Assembly: GCF_001050195.2 (NCBI RefSeq)
Contig: NZ_DF967965.1
Span: forward strand, 1,629,150-1,693,149
Source: Anaerolinea thermolimosa
GTDB taxonomy: Bacteria; Chloroflexota; Anaerolineae; Anaerolineales; Anaerolineaceae
Length of the DNA: 64,000 bases
Reading direction: 5' to 3'
Shown here: positions 9,209 to 17,973 of the stretch, piece after piece
How the letters are laid out: the number at the start of each line of letters is the position of its first letter
How positions within the stretch are numbered: position 1 is the first letter of the stretch
Translations under genes and position numbers: made by a program
The notes under the pieces: model-generated
Databases searched by the model: none
Seen by the model: the letters and a program-made list of their open reading frames with translations, nothing else
Told to the model about the DNA's origin: nothing

Positions 9209-9750
9209 GGTGTAACTTTCAAAATCGCCAAATACTTTTTAAGCAGGTCTTCATCCAGTTGCCCAATATGGCGGGCACGTAAAATACCCTGACCATCGAT
9301 AAAAAATGTACTGGGGTAACTATCGATGTAGTATAAATCTGAAATCTCTCCTTTGGGGTCTAGCCAGATGGGAAAAGTTATTTTATTCTCAGCGACAAAA
9401 TTTTGCACGGTCACAGCGTCTTCTCCATAATTTACTCCAACTACTGTGACCTGATCTCTATATTCTCTGGAATACTTCTCGAAAAGTGGCATTTCTTCCC
9501 GGCATGGAGGACACCAGGTTGCCCAGAAGTTCAACACTACCGGTTTCCCTTTCAAATCTGAGAGCCTGACTGTTCTCCGGTCAAGCCCGGTGAGTGAAAA
9601 GTCAGCCATTGGCTCACCAGTAGTGGGCGGCAGGGGACGTTTATTCCCCGGATCTCTATGAAGCGATAAAAACAGAAGAAAACCTCCCAGGATCAACCCC
9701 AGGAACAATCCACCTGCGAGGATGAAGACGCTGCGTAATCGAGGATTCAT
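9205..9750 (-). CDS. TlpA/ResA-like membrane-anchored thiol-disulfide oxidoreductase
   Basis: A 181-residue protein with an N-terminal signal anchor (about residues 8-29) and an extracytoplasmic thioredoxin fold. The active site is WATWCPPCREEMP, the CPPC version typical of TlpA/ResA reductants. The C-terminal SYPSTFFIDGQG contains the cis-proline loop. It probably receives electrons from the adjacent CcdA and reduces disulfides in exported proteins such as apocytochromes. It overlaps the downstream Grx-DUF2085 gene by 4 bases. Confidence 0.9.
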   Translation of the reverse strand: MNPRLRSVFILAGGLFLGLILGGFLLFLSLHRDPGNKRPLPPTTGEPMADFSLTGLDRRTVRLSDLKGKPVVLNFWATWCPPCREEMPLFEKYSREYRDQVTVVGVNYGEDAVTVQNFVAENKITFPIWLDPKGEISDLYYIDSYPSTFFIDGQGILRARHIGQLDEDLLKKYLAILKVTP

Positions 9751-9753
9751 CCC

Positions 9754-10470
9754 TTAAAGCCCAAGATCAACGAAAAACCCAAACCGACCCAGCGTATTAA
9801 ATGTGCCCATGAATAACATTGCACCAACAATGATCAGCACCACGCCCATCGCAACTTCAACCCAATGCATTACTTTTCCATACCGGCGTAGAATCTGTGT
9901 TACCCATCCAATCCCCAGAGCGGCGATAAGAAACGGAATAGCCAGGCCAGCCGAATATGCCGAAAGGAGTTGGACTCCCTTAAGTACCGATCCGCCATTC
10001 AAAGCTAAAGTTAAAATAGCGCCCAACACCGGGCCCACGCACGGCGACCAACCTGCTGAGAAAAACACTCCCATTAAGGCTGAAGAAAGATAACTCCGGG
10101 ATCGATCTTCCCTGCTTCGCGGCCGCAAATCATATTCAAGAAATGAAAGCCGGATAATCCCGGTCATGTGCAGCCCAAAAATGATAACCAGAACACCCCC
10201 GATTTTTGCCAACCAGGTACGCACATCATAAAGAATTCCCCCCAGAAAAGAAACGGCTACCCCGAGGGAAATAAAAACCACGCTAAACCCCACCACAAAG
10301 GCAACACCATGGGCCAGGGTTTCCAGGCGCTTCTCACCACCCTCGGCCCTCTTTGCTGCCAGCGAACGCCCGCTCAGATAACCGATATATACCGGCACCA
10401 GGGAAAAAACACAGGGAGAAAGGAAAGAAGCCATTCCAGCCAGAAACGCTAAACCTAAAGAGACGTCCAT
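9754..10470 (-). CDS. ccdA: CcdA-type transmembrane thiol-disulfide reductant carrier
   Basis: A 238-residue protein with six predicted membrane spans. The N-terminal FLSPCVFSLVPVYIGYLSG and the later SAGWSPCVGPVLGAILTL carry the paired membrane-embedded cysteines that shuttle electrons from cytoplasmic thioredoxin to the outside. This is the CcdA/DsbD-beta family. It ends 3 bases before the TlpA-like gene, so the two form a functional pair. Confidence 0.92.
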   Translation of the reverse strand: MDVSLGLAFLAGMASFLSPCVFSLVPVYIGYLSGRSLAAKRAEGGEKRLETLAHGVAFVVGFSVVFISLGVAVSFLGGILYDVRTWLAKIGGVLVIIFGLHMTGIIRLSFLEYDLRPRSREDRSRSYLSSALMGVFFSAGWSPCVGPVLGAILTLALNGGSVLKGVQLLSAYSAGLAIPFLIAALGIGWVTQILRRYGKVMHWVEVAMGVVLIIVGAMLFMGTFNTLGRFGFFVDLGL

Positions 10471-10482
10471 CTTGCTTCCCTT

Positions 10483-11586
10483 CTATTCCACTACTTCCAC
10501 AACCGTACCTACCGGCGGCCATTCTTTAGAGACATCCAGCTCCCCAGGGTAAACCGGAACATACGGATAGCTCCACCGAAAGACCCATTTTGCATCATCC
10601 GGTGCAACATTAATGCATCCGTGAGAACGCGGAATTCCAAAGTCATTATGCCAGTACGTGGAATGCACAGCAACCCCTTCGCCGGTGATAAAACACGTCC
10701 ACGGCACGGCAGTATAATCACCGGTTGTCTGACCGCTCATATGTAGCGACATCAGTTTTCGGTAGATCGGATGTGGCCCCAGAGGTGTAGACCATTTATC
10801 TACGGCATTCCCATAAGCGTCAAATTTCGCCCCGGTAGAAACCCGGGCAAAATAAACTTCCCGTCCATCTTCATAACATGACAGCGTTTGCCGGGTGACG
10901 TTAACTACAATTTTTTTATTTTCCACCTCTTCACTCAGAGGCTTCATTTCTTCAACAGTGATGGGACGAAAAGCTTCGGCGGATGCCCAGAAAATATCGC
11001 CATACGTGCCGTATTTTTGGTTGATGCGATATAAAGGTGTTCCGGTCGAGCCAATTTTCAGGTCGTCAATCCAGACCACCTGGCTGTAATACAAACGAGG
11101 ATATTGGGCATTCTTCAAAGAAGGCGTACGAATGGGCGGATTAGCGATGATGATATCCACATATGGAACGGTTACCTCTGCCCACATGCCCCTTTCCCCA
11201 TTGACAACAGGAAGCTCATCCACAACCTTGTTCGGGCGGTTATATACAGGTTGTAATCGGGGCGAGTAGATATATCCATCCGGTGTTTCGACCCAGCGCC
11301 GGCTGCCATATCCGGGAGAATTTCCAACCACCTCCCGTAACCAGACTACAACCGCGTCATCATAAATCTCTTTGGTTGTAGCCGCATTTGGATCGGGTTT
11401 AACCCGAATGTTTACTTTACCGAGGCACACGCGCCCGTATTTACCATTTTCTTCCCAGCCAGAGGCTATCTGACTCCAGTATTTCCAGGGAGTCATAGCC
11501 AGCGTGCCCATAGCTGCTACAGAGAATTTCAAAAACTGACGTCGTGTCAGCCCTCTTTCTGGAAGTTCCATATCTTTTCCCATCAT
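10483..11586 (-). CDS. L,D-transpeptidase (YkuD) with Tat-type signal
   Basis: A 367-residue protein. The N-terminus has a twin-arginine motif TRRQFLKFSVAAMG followed by a hydrophobic stretch, so export by the Tat route is likely. An SH3-like region occupies about residues 45-150. The catalytic YkuD domain ends with VAVHSTYWHNDFGIPRSHGC, with the nucleophile Cys324. These enzymes make 3-3 peptidoglycan crosslinks or attach proteins to the wall. It lies 12 bases upstream of ccdA; the enzyme's Cys makes supply of reductant by CcdA/TlpA plausible but unproven. Confidence 0.9.
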   Translation of the reverse strand: MMGKDMELPERGLTRRQFLKFSVAAMGTLAMTPWKYWSQIASGWEENGKYGRVCLGKVNIRVKPDPNAATTKEIYDDAVVVWLREVVGNSPGYGSRRWVETPDGYIYSPRLQPVYNRPNKVVDELPVVNGERGMWAEVTVPYVDIIIANPPIRTPSLKNAQYPRLYYSQVVWIDDLKIGSTGTPLYRINQKYGTYGDIFWASAEAFRPITVEEMKPLSEEVENKKIVVNVTRQTLSCYEDGREVYFARVSTGAKFDAYGNAVDKWSTPLGPHPIYRKLMSLHMSGQTTGDYTAVPWTCFITGEGVAVHSTYWHNDFGIPRSHGCINVAPDDAKWVFRWSYPYVPVYPGELDVSKEWPPVGTVVEVVE

Positions 11587-11647
11587 TCCATTATAAATTT
11601 GGTTGCCCTCTATCCATGATTAGGATCTTTTAACCTTCCCGTATCCT

Positions 11648-13189
11648 TCACAGGTCAGTCAATTCCTCAAATTCTCGATTAAGGATCATTTCCTTCACGG
11701 CCTCAATCTCTGGCCCCCACCAGGCATCTCCTGCGCGATATGGTACTTTCTCCCGGATAGAATGATAGATCATCGAAGTTCTTCTACCTGGCCTCAAACC
11801 CGGCAAAGCTCGTAGACGCAGATCAAGTGCTCTGGCCGCGGTATACAATTCAATAGCAAGGACATGAGCAGTGTTAAATAAAACCTCACGGGCATGTCGA
11901 GCGGCGGTCATTGAATTGGCGTTATGATCTTCCTGTTCCCCTGAGGTAGGTAAAGAATGTACTGAATCAGGGGTAGCCAGGGTTTGATTTTCGAGCACCA
12001 GAGACGCCGCAGTATACTGAGGCATCATCAGGCCAGAATTGAGCCCCGCATCTTCAGGAGTATCAACCAGCATCGGAGGAAGTCCTCCGTTGAGTTTACC
12101 ATCCGTCAATCGGAAAATTCGCCGTTCTGAAATAGCCGCAACCTCAGCCATCACAATGGCCAGAAAATCCATTGCCATGCCGACAGGTTCTCCGTGGAAA
12201 TTCCCCCCCGAAAGCACCTCGCCATTCTCAAAGATCAACGGGTTATCTGTAGCTGCATTTACTTCTCGTTCGATAATTTGACGTACAAAGACAAGGGTAT
12301 CTCGAGCTGCTCCATTCACCTGAGGAGCACATCGTAATGAATAAGCATCCTGAATACGTCCGGCAGCATCAAGTAACTGACTTCCATCGGTTAATTTCAA
12401 CACGTGCTCAGAAACGGTCAATTGCCCCACATGAGAACGAGCCCGATGCAGGCGTGGGTCAAAAGCAGATCGACAACCCATCACAGCTTCAAGGCTGAGC
12501 GCCAGAGCCGCGTCAGCCACATTTAATAAATAATCGGCATCTTCTACTGAAAGGGCAGCTATGGCTGCGCTGAAAGTAGCTCCATTATTCAGAGCCAGCC
12601 CTTCTTTAGGGCCAAGCCGCAACCGGGGAATACCTGCTCTCAGCATAGCAGTCTTCCCATCGAGAATCTCACCCTGATACTCAGCAAACCCCGAGTCCTC
12701 TGCTCGATCCTCCGCATCGGTGGTAAAGACAAGCGCGAGATGCGAGAGAGGTAATAAATCTCCCGAAGACCCCAGCGATCCCTGTCCTGGCACCAGTGGA
12801 GTTACCCCGGCATTAAGCATGTTTAACAGGGTTTCCACAATCTCTACCCGCACTCCGGAGTACCCTTTCGTTAAGGCATTGGCGCGTACCAGCATCGCCG
12901 CGCGTACGACCTCGGTAGGCAACGGTGCTCCTGTGCCTACCGCATGGCTTAAGATTAAATTCCGGCTTAAGGTCGCTGAATCCCGACGAGGAATGCGTTG
13001 TTCAGAAAAAATTCCAAAGCCTGTGTTTATGCCATACACAGGGCGATCGGTGGCTACAATTTCATTCAATATTCGTTGTGATCGAAGAATAGCCGCACGC
13101 CCTTCATCTCCCAGAACCACACTGGCATGATGTCGGGCTACCTTTCGAATGGCTTCCAGGCTTAACCCATATCCATTAATTTCAATCAT
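11648..13189 (-). CDS. hutH: Histidine ammonia-lyase
   Basis: A 513-residue member of the MIO-dependent aromatic amino acid lyases, converting histidine to urocanate and ammonia. GINTGFG supplies the catalytic Tyr region. NLILSHAVG has the Ser-His pair that marks histidine rather than Tyr/Phe preference. SGEQEDHNANS and TDNPLIF are family blocks. The electrophilic cofactor normally forms from Ala-Ser-Gly. Here the sequence is Ser141-Ser142-Gly143 in GSLGSSGDLLPLSH, a noticeable change. No other hut gene is in the window. It is followed 4 bases upstream-of-start by the kinase-like gene's stop, so cotranscription with 13194-13904 is likely. Confidence 0.88.
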   Translation of the reverse strand: MIEINGYGLSLEAIRKVARHHASVVLGDEGRAAILRSQRILNEIVATDRPVYGINTGFGIFSEQRIPRRDSATLSRNLILSHAVGTGAPLPTEVVRAAMLVRANALTKGYSGVRVEIVETLLNMLNAGVTPLVPGQGSLGSSGDLLPLSHLALVFTTDAEDRAEDSGFAEYQGEILDGKTAMLRAGIPRLRLGPKEGLALNNGATFSAAIAALSVEDADYLLNVADAALALSLEAVMGCRSAFDPRLHRARSHVGQLTVSEHVLKLTDGSQLLDAAGRIQDAYSLRCAPQVNGAARDTLVFVRQIIEREVNAATDNPLIFENGEVLSGGNFHGEPVGMAMDFLAIVMAEVAAISERRIFRLTDGKLNGGLPPMLVDTPEDAGLNSGLMMPQYTAASLVLENQTLATPDSVHSLPTSGEQEDHNANSMTAARHAREVLFNTAHVLAIELYTAARALDLRLRALPGLRPGRRTSMIYHSIREKVPYRAGDAWWGPEIEAVKEMILNREFEELTDL

Positions 13190-13193
13190 ATCT

Positions 13194-13904
13194 TCATCCC
13201 CAGAACAACAACCCCAGTAGCGTCGCCACCACCGGTACGGTTAGATTGTCAATATCCTTCCATGGGAGAGATTCCACCACCATACCTGCAAAAGAAATGA
13301 CAAAAATGCCCGGTAAATACTTGATTAACGGCCCGTGAAGAACATTTTGACCAACAAATAGGCTGACGACCAGTATCGAAAGAATTGCTCCTCCAAAAAA
13401 TACTCCAAGCGAACCAAGCAAGGTTTTCCTGGGCGACCACGGAAGGGTTGCTGAAGGAAGTCGTTTGCCAACAATATCTGCCAAACCGTCCCCGCCACAT
13501 AGAAGCATTAAAGCCACAATTGCCACGGGGGAATTTTTCCAGAACAAGAGCGTTAGGACGACAAACACCATTCCATAAAGCAGGGGACCGCGGAGAACTT
13601 CTCGTCGGTCTCCTGTCCGGGACATTGCTCGAACCGCCTGCTCATCCTGAATAATTCCTGCACCTACAAGAACGAACTGCATTGTAATCGCCCCCGGAAC
13701 CAGCGCCGCCAGCCATCGGGCAAAGCCAGCGTCACTGAAGAAAAGCCAGCAAAGCACAAAGATTGGGCCGGTTCCCAGGTGAATAATTTTTCGTGAAAGC
13801 TGGCCACTGATCCAACCACGGAAGGCTAAAAAATCATTAAACCGCAACCAGATGATAGCCAGACCCAGGGTGAGGCCGAGAGCAACCCAGTCGTTACCGA
13901 TCAT
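13194..13904 (-). CDS. Phytol/dolichol kinase-like (CDP-diglyceride synthase superfamily) membrane protein
   Basis: A 236-residue protein with about seven membrane spans. The motif CGGDGLADIVGKRL followed by PWSPRKTLLGSLGVFFGG matches the CTP-using polyprenol/phytol kinase branch of the phosphatidate cytidylyltransferase superfamily. The substrate is probably an isoprenoid alcohol, but this cannot be fixed from sequence. It lies between smpB and hutH on the same strand. Confidence 0.75.
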   Translation of the reverse strand: MIGNDWVALGLTLGLAIIWLRFNDFLAFRGWISGQLSRKIIHLGTGPIFVLCWLFFSDAGFARWLAALVPGAITMQFVLVGAGIIQDEQAVRAMSRTGDRREVLRGPLLYGMVFVVLTLLFWKNSPVAIVALMLLCGGDGLADIVGKRLPSATLPWSPRKTLLGSLGVFFGGAILSILVVSLFVGQNVLHGPLIKYLPGIFVISFAGMVVESLPWKDIDNLTVPVVATLLGLLFWG

Positions 13905-13927
13905 TCAGGCTCCAGAAAGACATGTTT

Positions 13928-14395
13928 TCAATAACGCTGTCGTTCTCGTTCTTCGCGGCGTAACTCCCGTTCCACATCCCGTTCAGCAATCGCCGCACGT
14001 TTATCGTAGAGTTTTTTCCCTTTAGCTATCGCTATTTCCACCTTCGCTCGCCCATCTTTGAGGTAGACCTGAACCGGGATGACGGTCACCCCCTTTTGCC
14101 GAACAGCGTTCCAGAGAGAGAGGATTTCTCGCTTATGGAGAAGTAATCGCCGCGGACGGCGTGGATCATGGTTAAAACGACTGGCGGGATTGTACGGAGC
14201 AATATGCGCATCCATTAACCAGGCCTCCCGTCCATCAACCCGCACATAGGCCTCTGCCAGGCTAATCTGCCCGGCTCGAATGGACTTGATTTCCGTGCCT
14301 TCAAGAGCGATCCCCGCTTCCAGCTTCTCAAGCAAAAAATATTCAAAGTGGGCACGACGATTGGTAGCAACGACTTTGATTCCTGGAGTCTTCAT
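13928..14395 (-). CDS. smpB: SsrA-binding protein SmpB
   Basis: A 155-residue protein that binds tmRNA and delivers it to stalled ribosomes. Family blocks NRRAHFEYFLLEKLEAGI, LEGTEIKSIRAGQ, the AHIAPYNPASRFNHDPRR segment and the basic C-terminal tail (KKLYDKRAAIAERDVERELRR) are all present. The usual length is about 155. No tmRNA gene was recognised nearby. Confidence 0.97.
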   Translation of the reverse strand: MKTPGIKVVATNRRAHFEYFLLEKLEAGIALEGTEIKSIRAGQISLAEAYVRVDGREAWLMDAHIAPYNPASRFNHDPRRPRRLLLHKREILSLWNAVRQKGVTVIPVQVYLKDGRAKVEIAIAKGKKLYDKRAAIAERDVERELRREERERQRY

Positions 14396-14417
14396 GCGCT
14401 CATTTTAACATATTCGC

Positions 14418-15683
14418 CTAACCCCAGCGTAAAGTTGCCCATCCGGCCAGAATACGTAACCCCGCAAAGCACAACAGCGCTCCCGGATATCCTAACCAGT
14501 TTATAAACTGAGGTCCCAGGAGAGAACCTATCAAAATTGCCCCATTGCTGACAAGAATATACCAGGAGAATGCCCCGGCACGATTGGTTGATGGAAGACT
14601 ATCGGCCAGATAGTTAAACATCGCCCCCGCCAGAATAGACCAGGAGATTCCACCCACAAACTGCGCCACCATGAAGAAGGAAAATCCGTGAGACAAAGCC
14701 AGTAACGCCGGGAATATTCCCAGCCCCATCATACTGATCGCAGTTGTTCGATGATTACCAAACCGCCCCGTGACTTTACTCAGGTAAAAAGACCCAATAA
14801 AAACTACCAGGTTAAACATTGCCGATCCCACCCCAATTTGAAAGTCATTTAGCCTCAGGTAATTTACTGTAAACAGCGGCACCACAGGAATAACCAACCA
14901 TTGCGAAATGTGGAATCCAAAAAATAATAAAAGCACACGGATGTATCGGCTAATCTCCGGATTGCTCCTGGTCAAGACAACCTCTTTTCGAATCGGTTCG
15001 TCCGTCTCCTCAGCGCTTGTGCTCACTACACTCTGCCGAGAATCAAGCCTGCCCAGGAAAAACAAATGCAGGCTGCTCATCGCCGCTCCAAGAAATCCAA
15101 TTCCAAAAACGATCTGATAACCCAGGGGGAACGTAACTCCGTTAAGAATTTGGCCACTAAGTAATGTAAAGCATAGAGCAACTACTGAAAGAAGCCCATT
15201 TCGCCCACCCACGACGTAAGCTCGCCATTGTGAAGGCACCGCTTCAATAACAAAGGCATTGAAACTCACATTGAGCACAGTCAATGGAACATTCATAACG
15301 AGCGTAATTAGAATAATCACCCATAATTCGACTGCTGGAGAAAATAAGAGGGGTAAAAAAACGAAACCCAGATAGAAAATTCTCGCCGCCGCAGAAGACC
15401 AAAAAGCCACTCTTCCCAACCTTCGACCTCGCATCCAGCGACCGGATGGGATGGCAAGCAACAGATTTACCAGCGCAGGAACCGCATTAAGCAACCCAAT
15501 TTGCCCCGGACTCGCTCCGAGCCGTGCAGCATAGACCCCCAGAAAGGCCACCGTCGATCCGCTCAATACTCCAACCCAGGCCATGTCCAGGAAGAGATGT
15601 AAGAAAATATCTTTATATTGCCCCGGAATGGGTTGTGAGGGAAAAAAACGATAAGTAATGGAACGCCACAATGTTTGCATCAT
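14418..15683 (-). CDS. Major facilitator superfamily transporter
   Basis: A 421-residue protein with 12 predicted membrane spans in two halves separated by a charged loop (about residues 205-235). It has the MFS loop signature SGRWMRGRRLGRVAFW between spans 2 and 3. The substrate is unknown. A TATAAT sits 8 bases before the start on the minus strand (15692-15697), so its mRNA may have little or no leader. Confidence 0.85.
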   Translation of the reverse strand: MMQTLWRSITYRFFPSQPIPGQYKDIFLHLFLDMAWVGVLSGSTVAFLGVYAARLGASPGQIGLLNAVPALVNLLLAIPSGRWMRGRRLGRVAFWSSAAARIFYLGFVFLPLLFSPAVELWVIILITLVMNVPLTVLNVSFNAFVIEAVPSQWRAYVVGGRNGLLSVVALCFTLLSGQILNGVTFPLGYQIVFGIGFLGAAMSSLHLFFLGRLDSRQSVVSTSAEETDEPIRKEVVLTRSNPEISRYIRVLLLFFGFHISQWLVIPVVPLFTVNYLRLNDFQIGVGSAMFNLVVFIGSFYLSKVTGRFGNHRTTAISMMGLGIFPALLALSHGFSFFMVAQFVGGISWSILAGAMFNYLADSLPSTNRAGAFSWYILVSNGAILIGSLLGPQFINWLGYPGALLCFAGLRILAGWATLRWG

Positions 15684-15807
15684 AAGTTCGTATTATATGG
15701 GTATAATTCGAAATTGCATTACCCATTTTTTTCTTAAGAAATAAACAGTCCACGGTAAACCCCGTTCATGGGGTTGTGCCACGAACCAGCCAGGGAGGAT
15801 TCGGCTC

Positions 15808-16779
15808 ATGAAACGTATTGCGGTACTGACCAGCGGTGGAGATGCTCCCGGTATGAACGCAGCCATTCGAGCTGTGGTGCGTACTGGCATTTATAAAGGA
15901 TGGGAAGTGTATGGTGTTCAGCATGGGTATCAAGGATTGATCTCCGGCGATATCCGTCCACTTGGCAATCGTGATGTGGGGGGAATTATCCAACAGGGTG
16001 GCACCATTCTGGGTAGTGCCCGCTGCCCTGATTTTGAAACCCTTGAAGGGCGACAGAAAGCCATTGACCAGCTGAAACAAAGGGGAATTAGTGCCCTTGT
16101 GGTCATTGGGGGGAATGGCTCACAAACAGGCGCTTATGAATTAAACCGGATGGGATTTCCTGTGGTAGGTGTAGCGTCTACCATTGACAACGACCTTTTT
16201 GGCTCCGATATTACCATTGGTGTCGATACTGCTTTAAATATTGCACTGGAAGCCATTGATCGGCTTAAAGTCACTGCTTCTTCTCACCACCGTGCCTTCC
16301 TTGTAGAGGTGATGGGACGAAAGTGTGGCTATCTTGCGCTCATGTCCGGGATTGCAGGGGGTGCGGAAGCCATTGTCATCCCTGAGATTGAAATCCACCC
16401 GGAAGATATTGCCAGTGAAATTCGCCGGGCTTATGAACGGGGAAAGGCTCATGCCCTGATCGTCGTAGCCGAAGGGGCGAAGTATAATGCCCAGGCTTTG
16501 GCCGATTATTTTAAGCAACATCAGGAACGCCTTGGCTTTGATGTTCGCACTACCACGTTGGGACACGTTCAACGAGGTGGCGCCCCCGGTGCATACGATC
16601 GCATCCTTGCAACCAGACTCGGCGCGGGCGCTACTGACGCAATAGCGCGTGAAGAAACCGGAGTCCTCGTGGGAATGATCCGAGGCCAGATTACAACAAC
16701 CCCTTATTCAGATGTTGTTGGGCAACAGAAGCCTCTCGATCTAAGCCTTCTTGACCTTAGTAAATCGCTGGAGCAATAA
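15808..16779 (+). CDS. pfkA: 6-phosphofructokinase
   Basis: A 323-residue glycolytic enzyme, the length of bacterial ATP-PFK. TSGGDAPGMNAAIRAVVR is the N-terminal phosphoryl-donor loop and TIDND (Thr125, Asp127, Asp129) the fructose 6-phosphate and catalytic site. Two positions differ from E. coli: Asn103 in GGNGSQTGA, where E. coli has Asp103, and Ser124, where ATP enzymes usually have Gly and PPi enzymes Lys. Gly104 is retained, which favours ATP over PPi. The GGGAGG site precedes the start by 12 bases. Confidence 0.93.
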   Translation: MKRIAVLTSGGDAPGMNAAIRAVVRTGIYKGWEVYGVQHGYQGLISGDIRPLGNRDVGGIIQQGGTILGSARCPDFETLEGRQKAIDQLKQRGISALVVIGGNGSQTGAYELNRMGFPVVGVASTIDNDLFGSDITIGVDTALNIALEAIDRLKVTASSHHRAFLVEVMGRKCGYLALMSGIAGGAEAIVIPEIEIHPEDIASEIRRAYERGKAHALIVVAEGAKYNAQALADYFKQHQERLGFDVRTTTLGHVQRGGAPGAYDRILATRLGAGATDAIAREETGVLVGMIRGQITTTPYSDVVGQQKPLDLSLLDLSKSLEQ

Positions 16780-16780
16780 G

Positions 16781-17749
16781 ATGACCATCGAAGTCAGTCT
16801 GGCATTGGGTGGGGGCGGAGTGCGTGGCATTGCCCATCTTGGAGTGATCGATTTTCTCGAAAGCCAGGGAGTATGCATTAAAGCAGTTGCCGGGACAAGT
16901 ATCGGTAGTCTGATGGGAGCCCTTTACGCTGCCGGGAAAAAGCCCTCTGAGTTAATCGCGTTAATCCATCACTTCAATCTAAACGATTTATACCGCCGCC
17001 GCCCTGAAGATGGCCCGGCAATTTTTGGTCATGCTGGCCTGATCGATGTGTTATCTGATGTCCTCGGAGATTGTGATTTTTCTCAGCTAAAGATTCCCTT
17101 TGCCTGTACCGCGGTCGATCTCAACACTGCGAAAGAAGTTTACCTGACCTCCGGAAAAGTCATCGAGGCTATCCTAGCCAGCAGTGCCTTTCCCGGAATG
17201 CTACCACCCCGGCCATGGAATGACTTTCTCCTGGTCGATGGCGGTATCCTCGATCCAGTGCCGGTGAAGCTAGCCCGCCTGTTAGCGCCAGGTCTTCCAG
17301 TCATCGCTGTTACTTTACAACCCCCTCCCGAGGAATGGGGGCAATTACCCGAAGCCGACCTGATTGATACCGCACCTCTTCCCATACCCCATCGCCTTCT
17401 TCAGGGCTTCTCACGACTGCGGATTGGTCAGGCAGTGAAAATTTTCACCCGTTCGATGGATATTAACTCTCGCATGGTTGCAGAATTACGCCTATTGATC
17501 GACCGCCCCGATGTCAATATCCGACCGGATGTCATTCGTTTTGGCCTGTTCGAGCAGGTTGACCCCGACATTCTGGCCGATCTTGGCCGACAAGCTGCCA
17601 GCGAAAAATTCACTGAGATAGTAAACGCCGCTTCCCTGGCCGGAAAAATCCGCCGTTTCTTTCGTCAAATTGCCCCTATGGAAGAGCCTGCTGTTTTATT
17701 CAGGAATGATCCCGAGCACGAATCGTCACGTAGAAGAGAACCTGAATGA
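16781..17749 (+). CDS. Patatin-like phospholipase / serine hydrolase
   Basis: A 322-residue protein when started at the ATG at 16781 (MTIEVSLALGGGG), which has GGAG upstream. An earlier in-frame codon would overlap pfkA by 29 bases. The oxyanion loop GGGGVRGIAH, the nucleophile elbow GTSIGS and the DGG motif with catalytic Asp (LLVDGGILDPVP) define the patatin fold with a Ser-Asp dyad. It starts 1 base after pfkA ends and overlaps the next gene by 4 bases. Confidence 0.9.
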   Translation: MTIEVSLALGGGGVRGIAHLGVIDFLESQGVCIKAVAGTSIGSLMGALYAAGKKPSELIALIHHFNLNDLYRRRPEDGPAIFGHAGLIDVLSDVLGDCDFSQLKIPFACTAVDLNTAKEVYLTSGKVIEAILASSAFPGMLPPRPWNDFLLVDGGILDPVPVKLARLLAPGLPVIAVTLQPPPEEWGQLPEADLIDTAPLPIPHRLLQGFSRLRIGQAVKIFTRSMDINSRMVAELRLLIDRPDVNIRPDVIRFGLFEQVDPDILADLGRQAASEKFTEIVNAASLAGKIRRFFRQIAPMEEPAVLFRNDPEHESSRRREPE

Positions 17750-17973
17750 AGCGTGACCTTCGAGATTATGCCCGTCAGACTACCATCCGATTGTTGATCG
17801 GTGGAATTTTACTTCTGTTCATTGTTGGTGATGGGTTGGTTTATTGGATTTATGGCCCTTCGGCGGCCCTCGCCGGCCTCCTGTGCCTTGGAGCGGGACT
17901 TTTTCCGGTCCTTTTGATTTTTCTTGTTCTCAGCTTTTTAGATTGGATTGTCAAGCGTGCGAACCGGGAATGA
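17746..17973 (+). CDS. Small two-span membrane protein, unknown
   Basis: A 75-residue protein with two hydrophobic segments (about residues 14-33 and 40-64) and charged termini. Its ATG overlaps the patatin stop in an ATGA arrangement, so it is translationally coupled. No family recognised. Confidence 0.7.
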   Translation: MKRDLRDYARQTTIRLLIGGILLLFIVGDGLVYWIYGPSAALAGLLCLGAGLFPVLLIFLVLSFLDWIVKRANRE

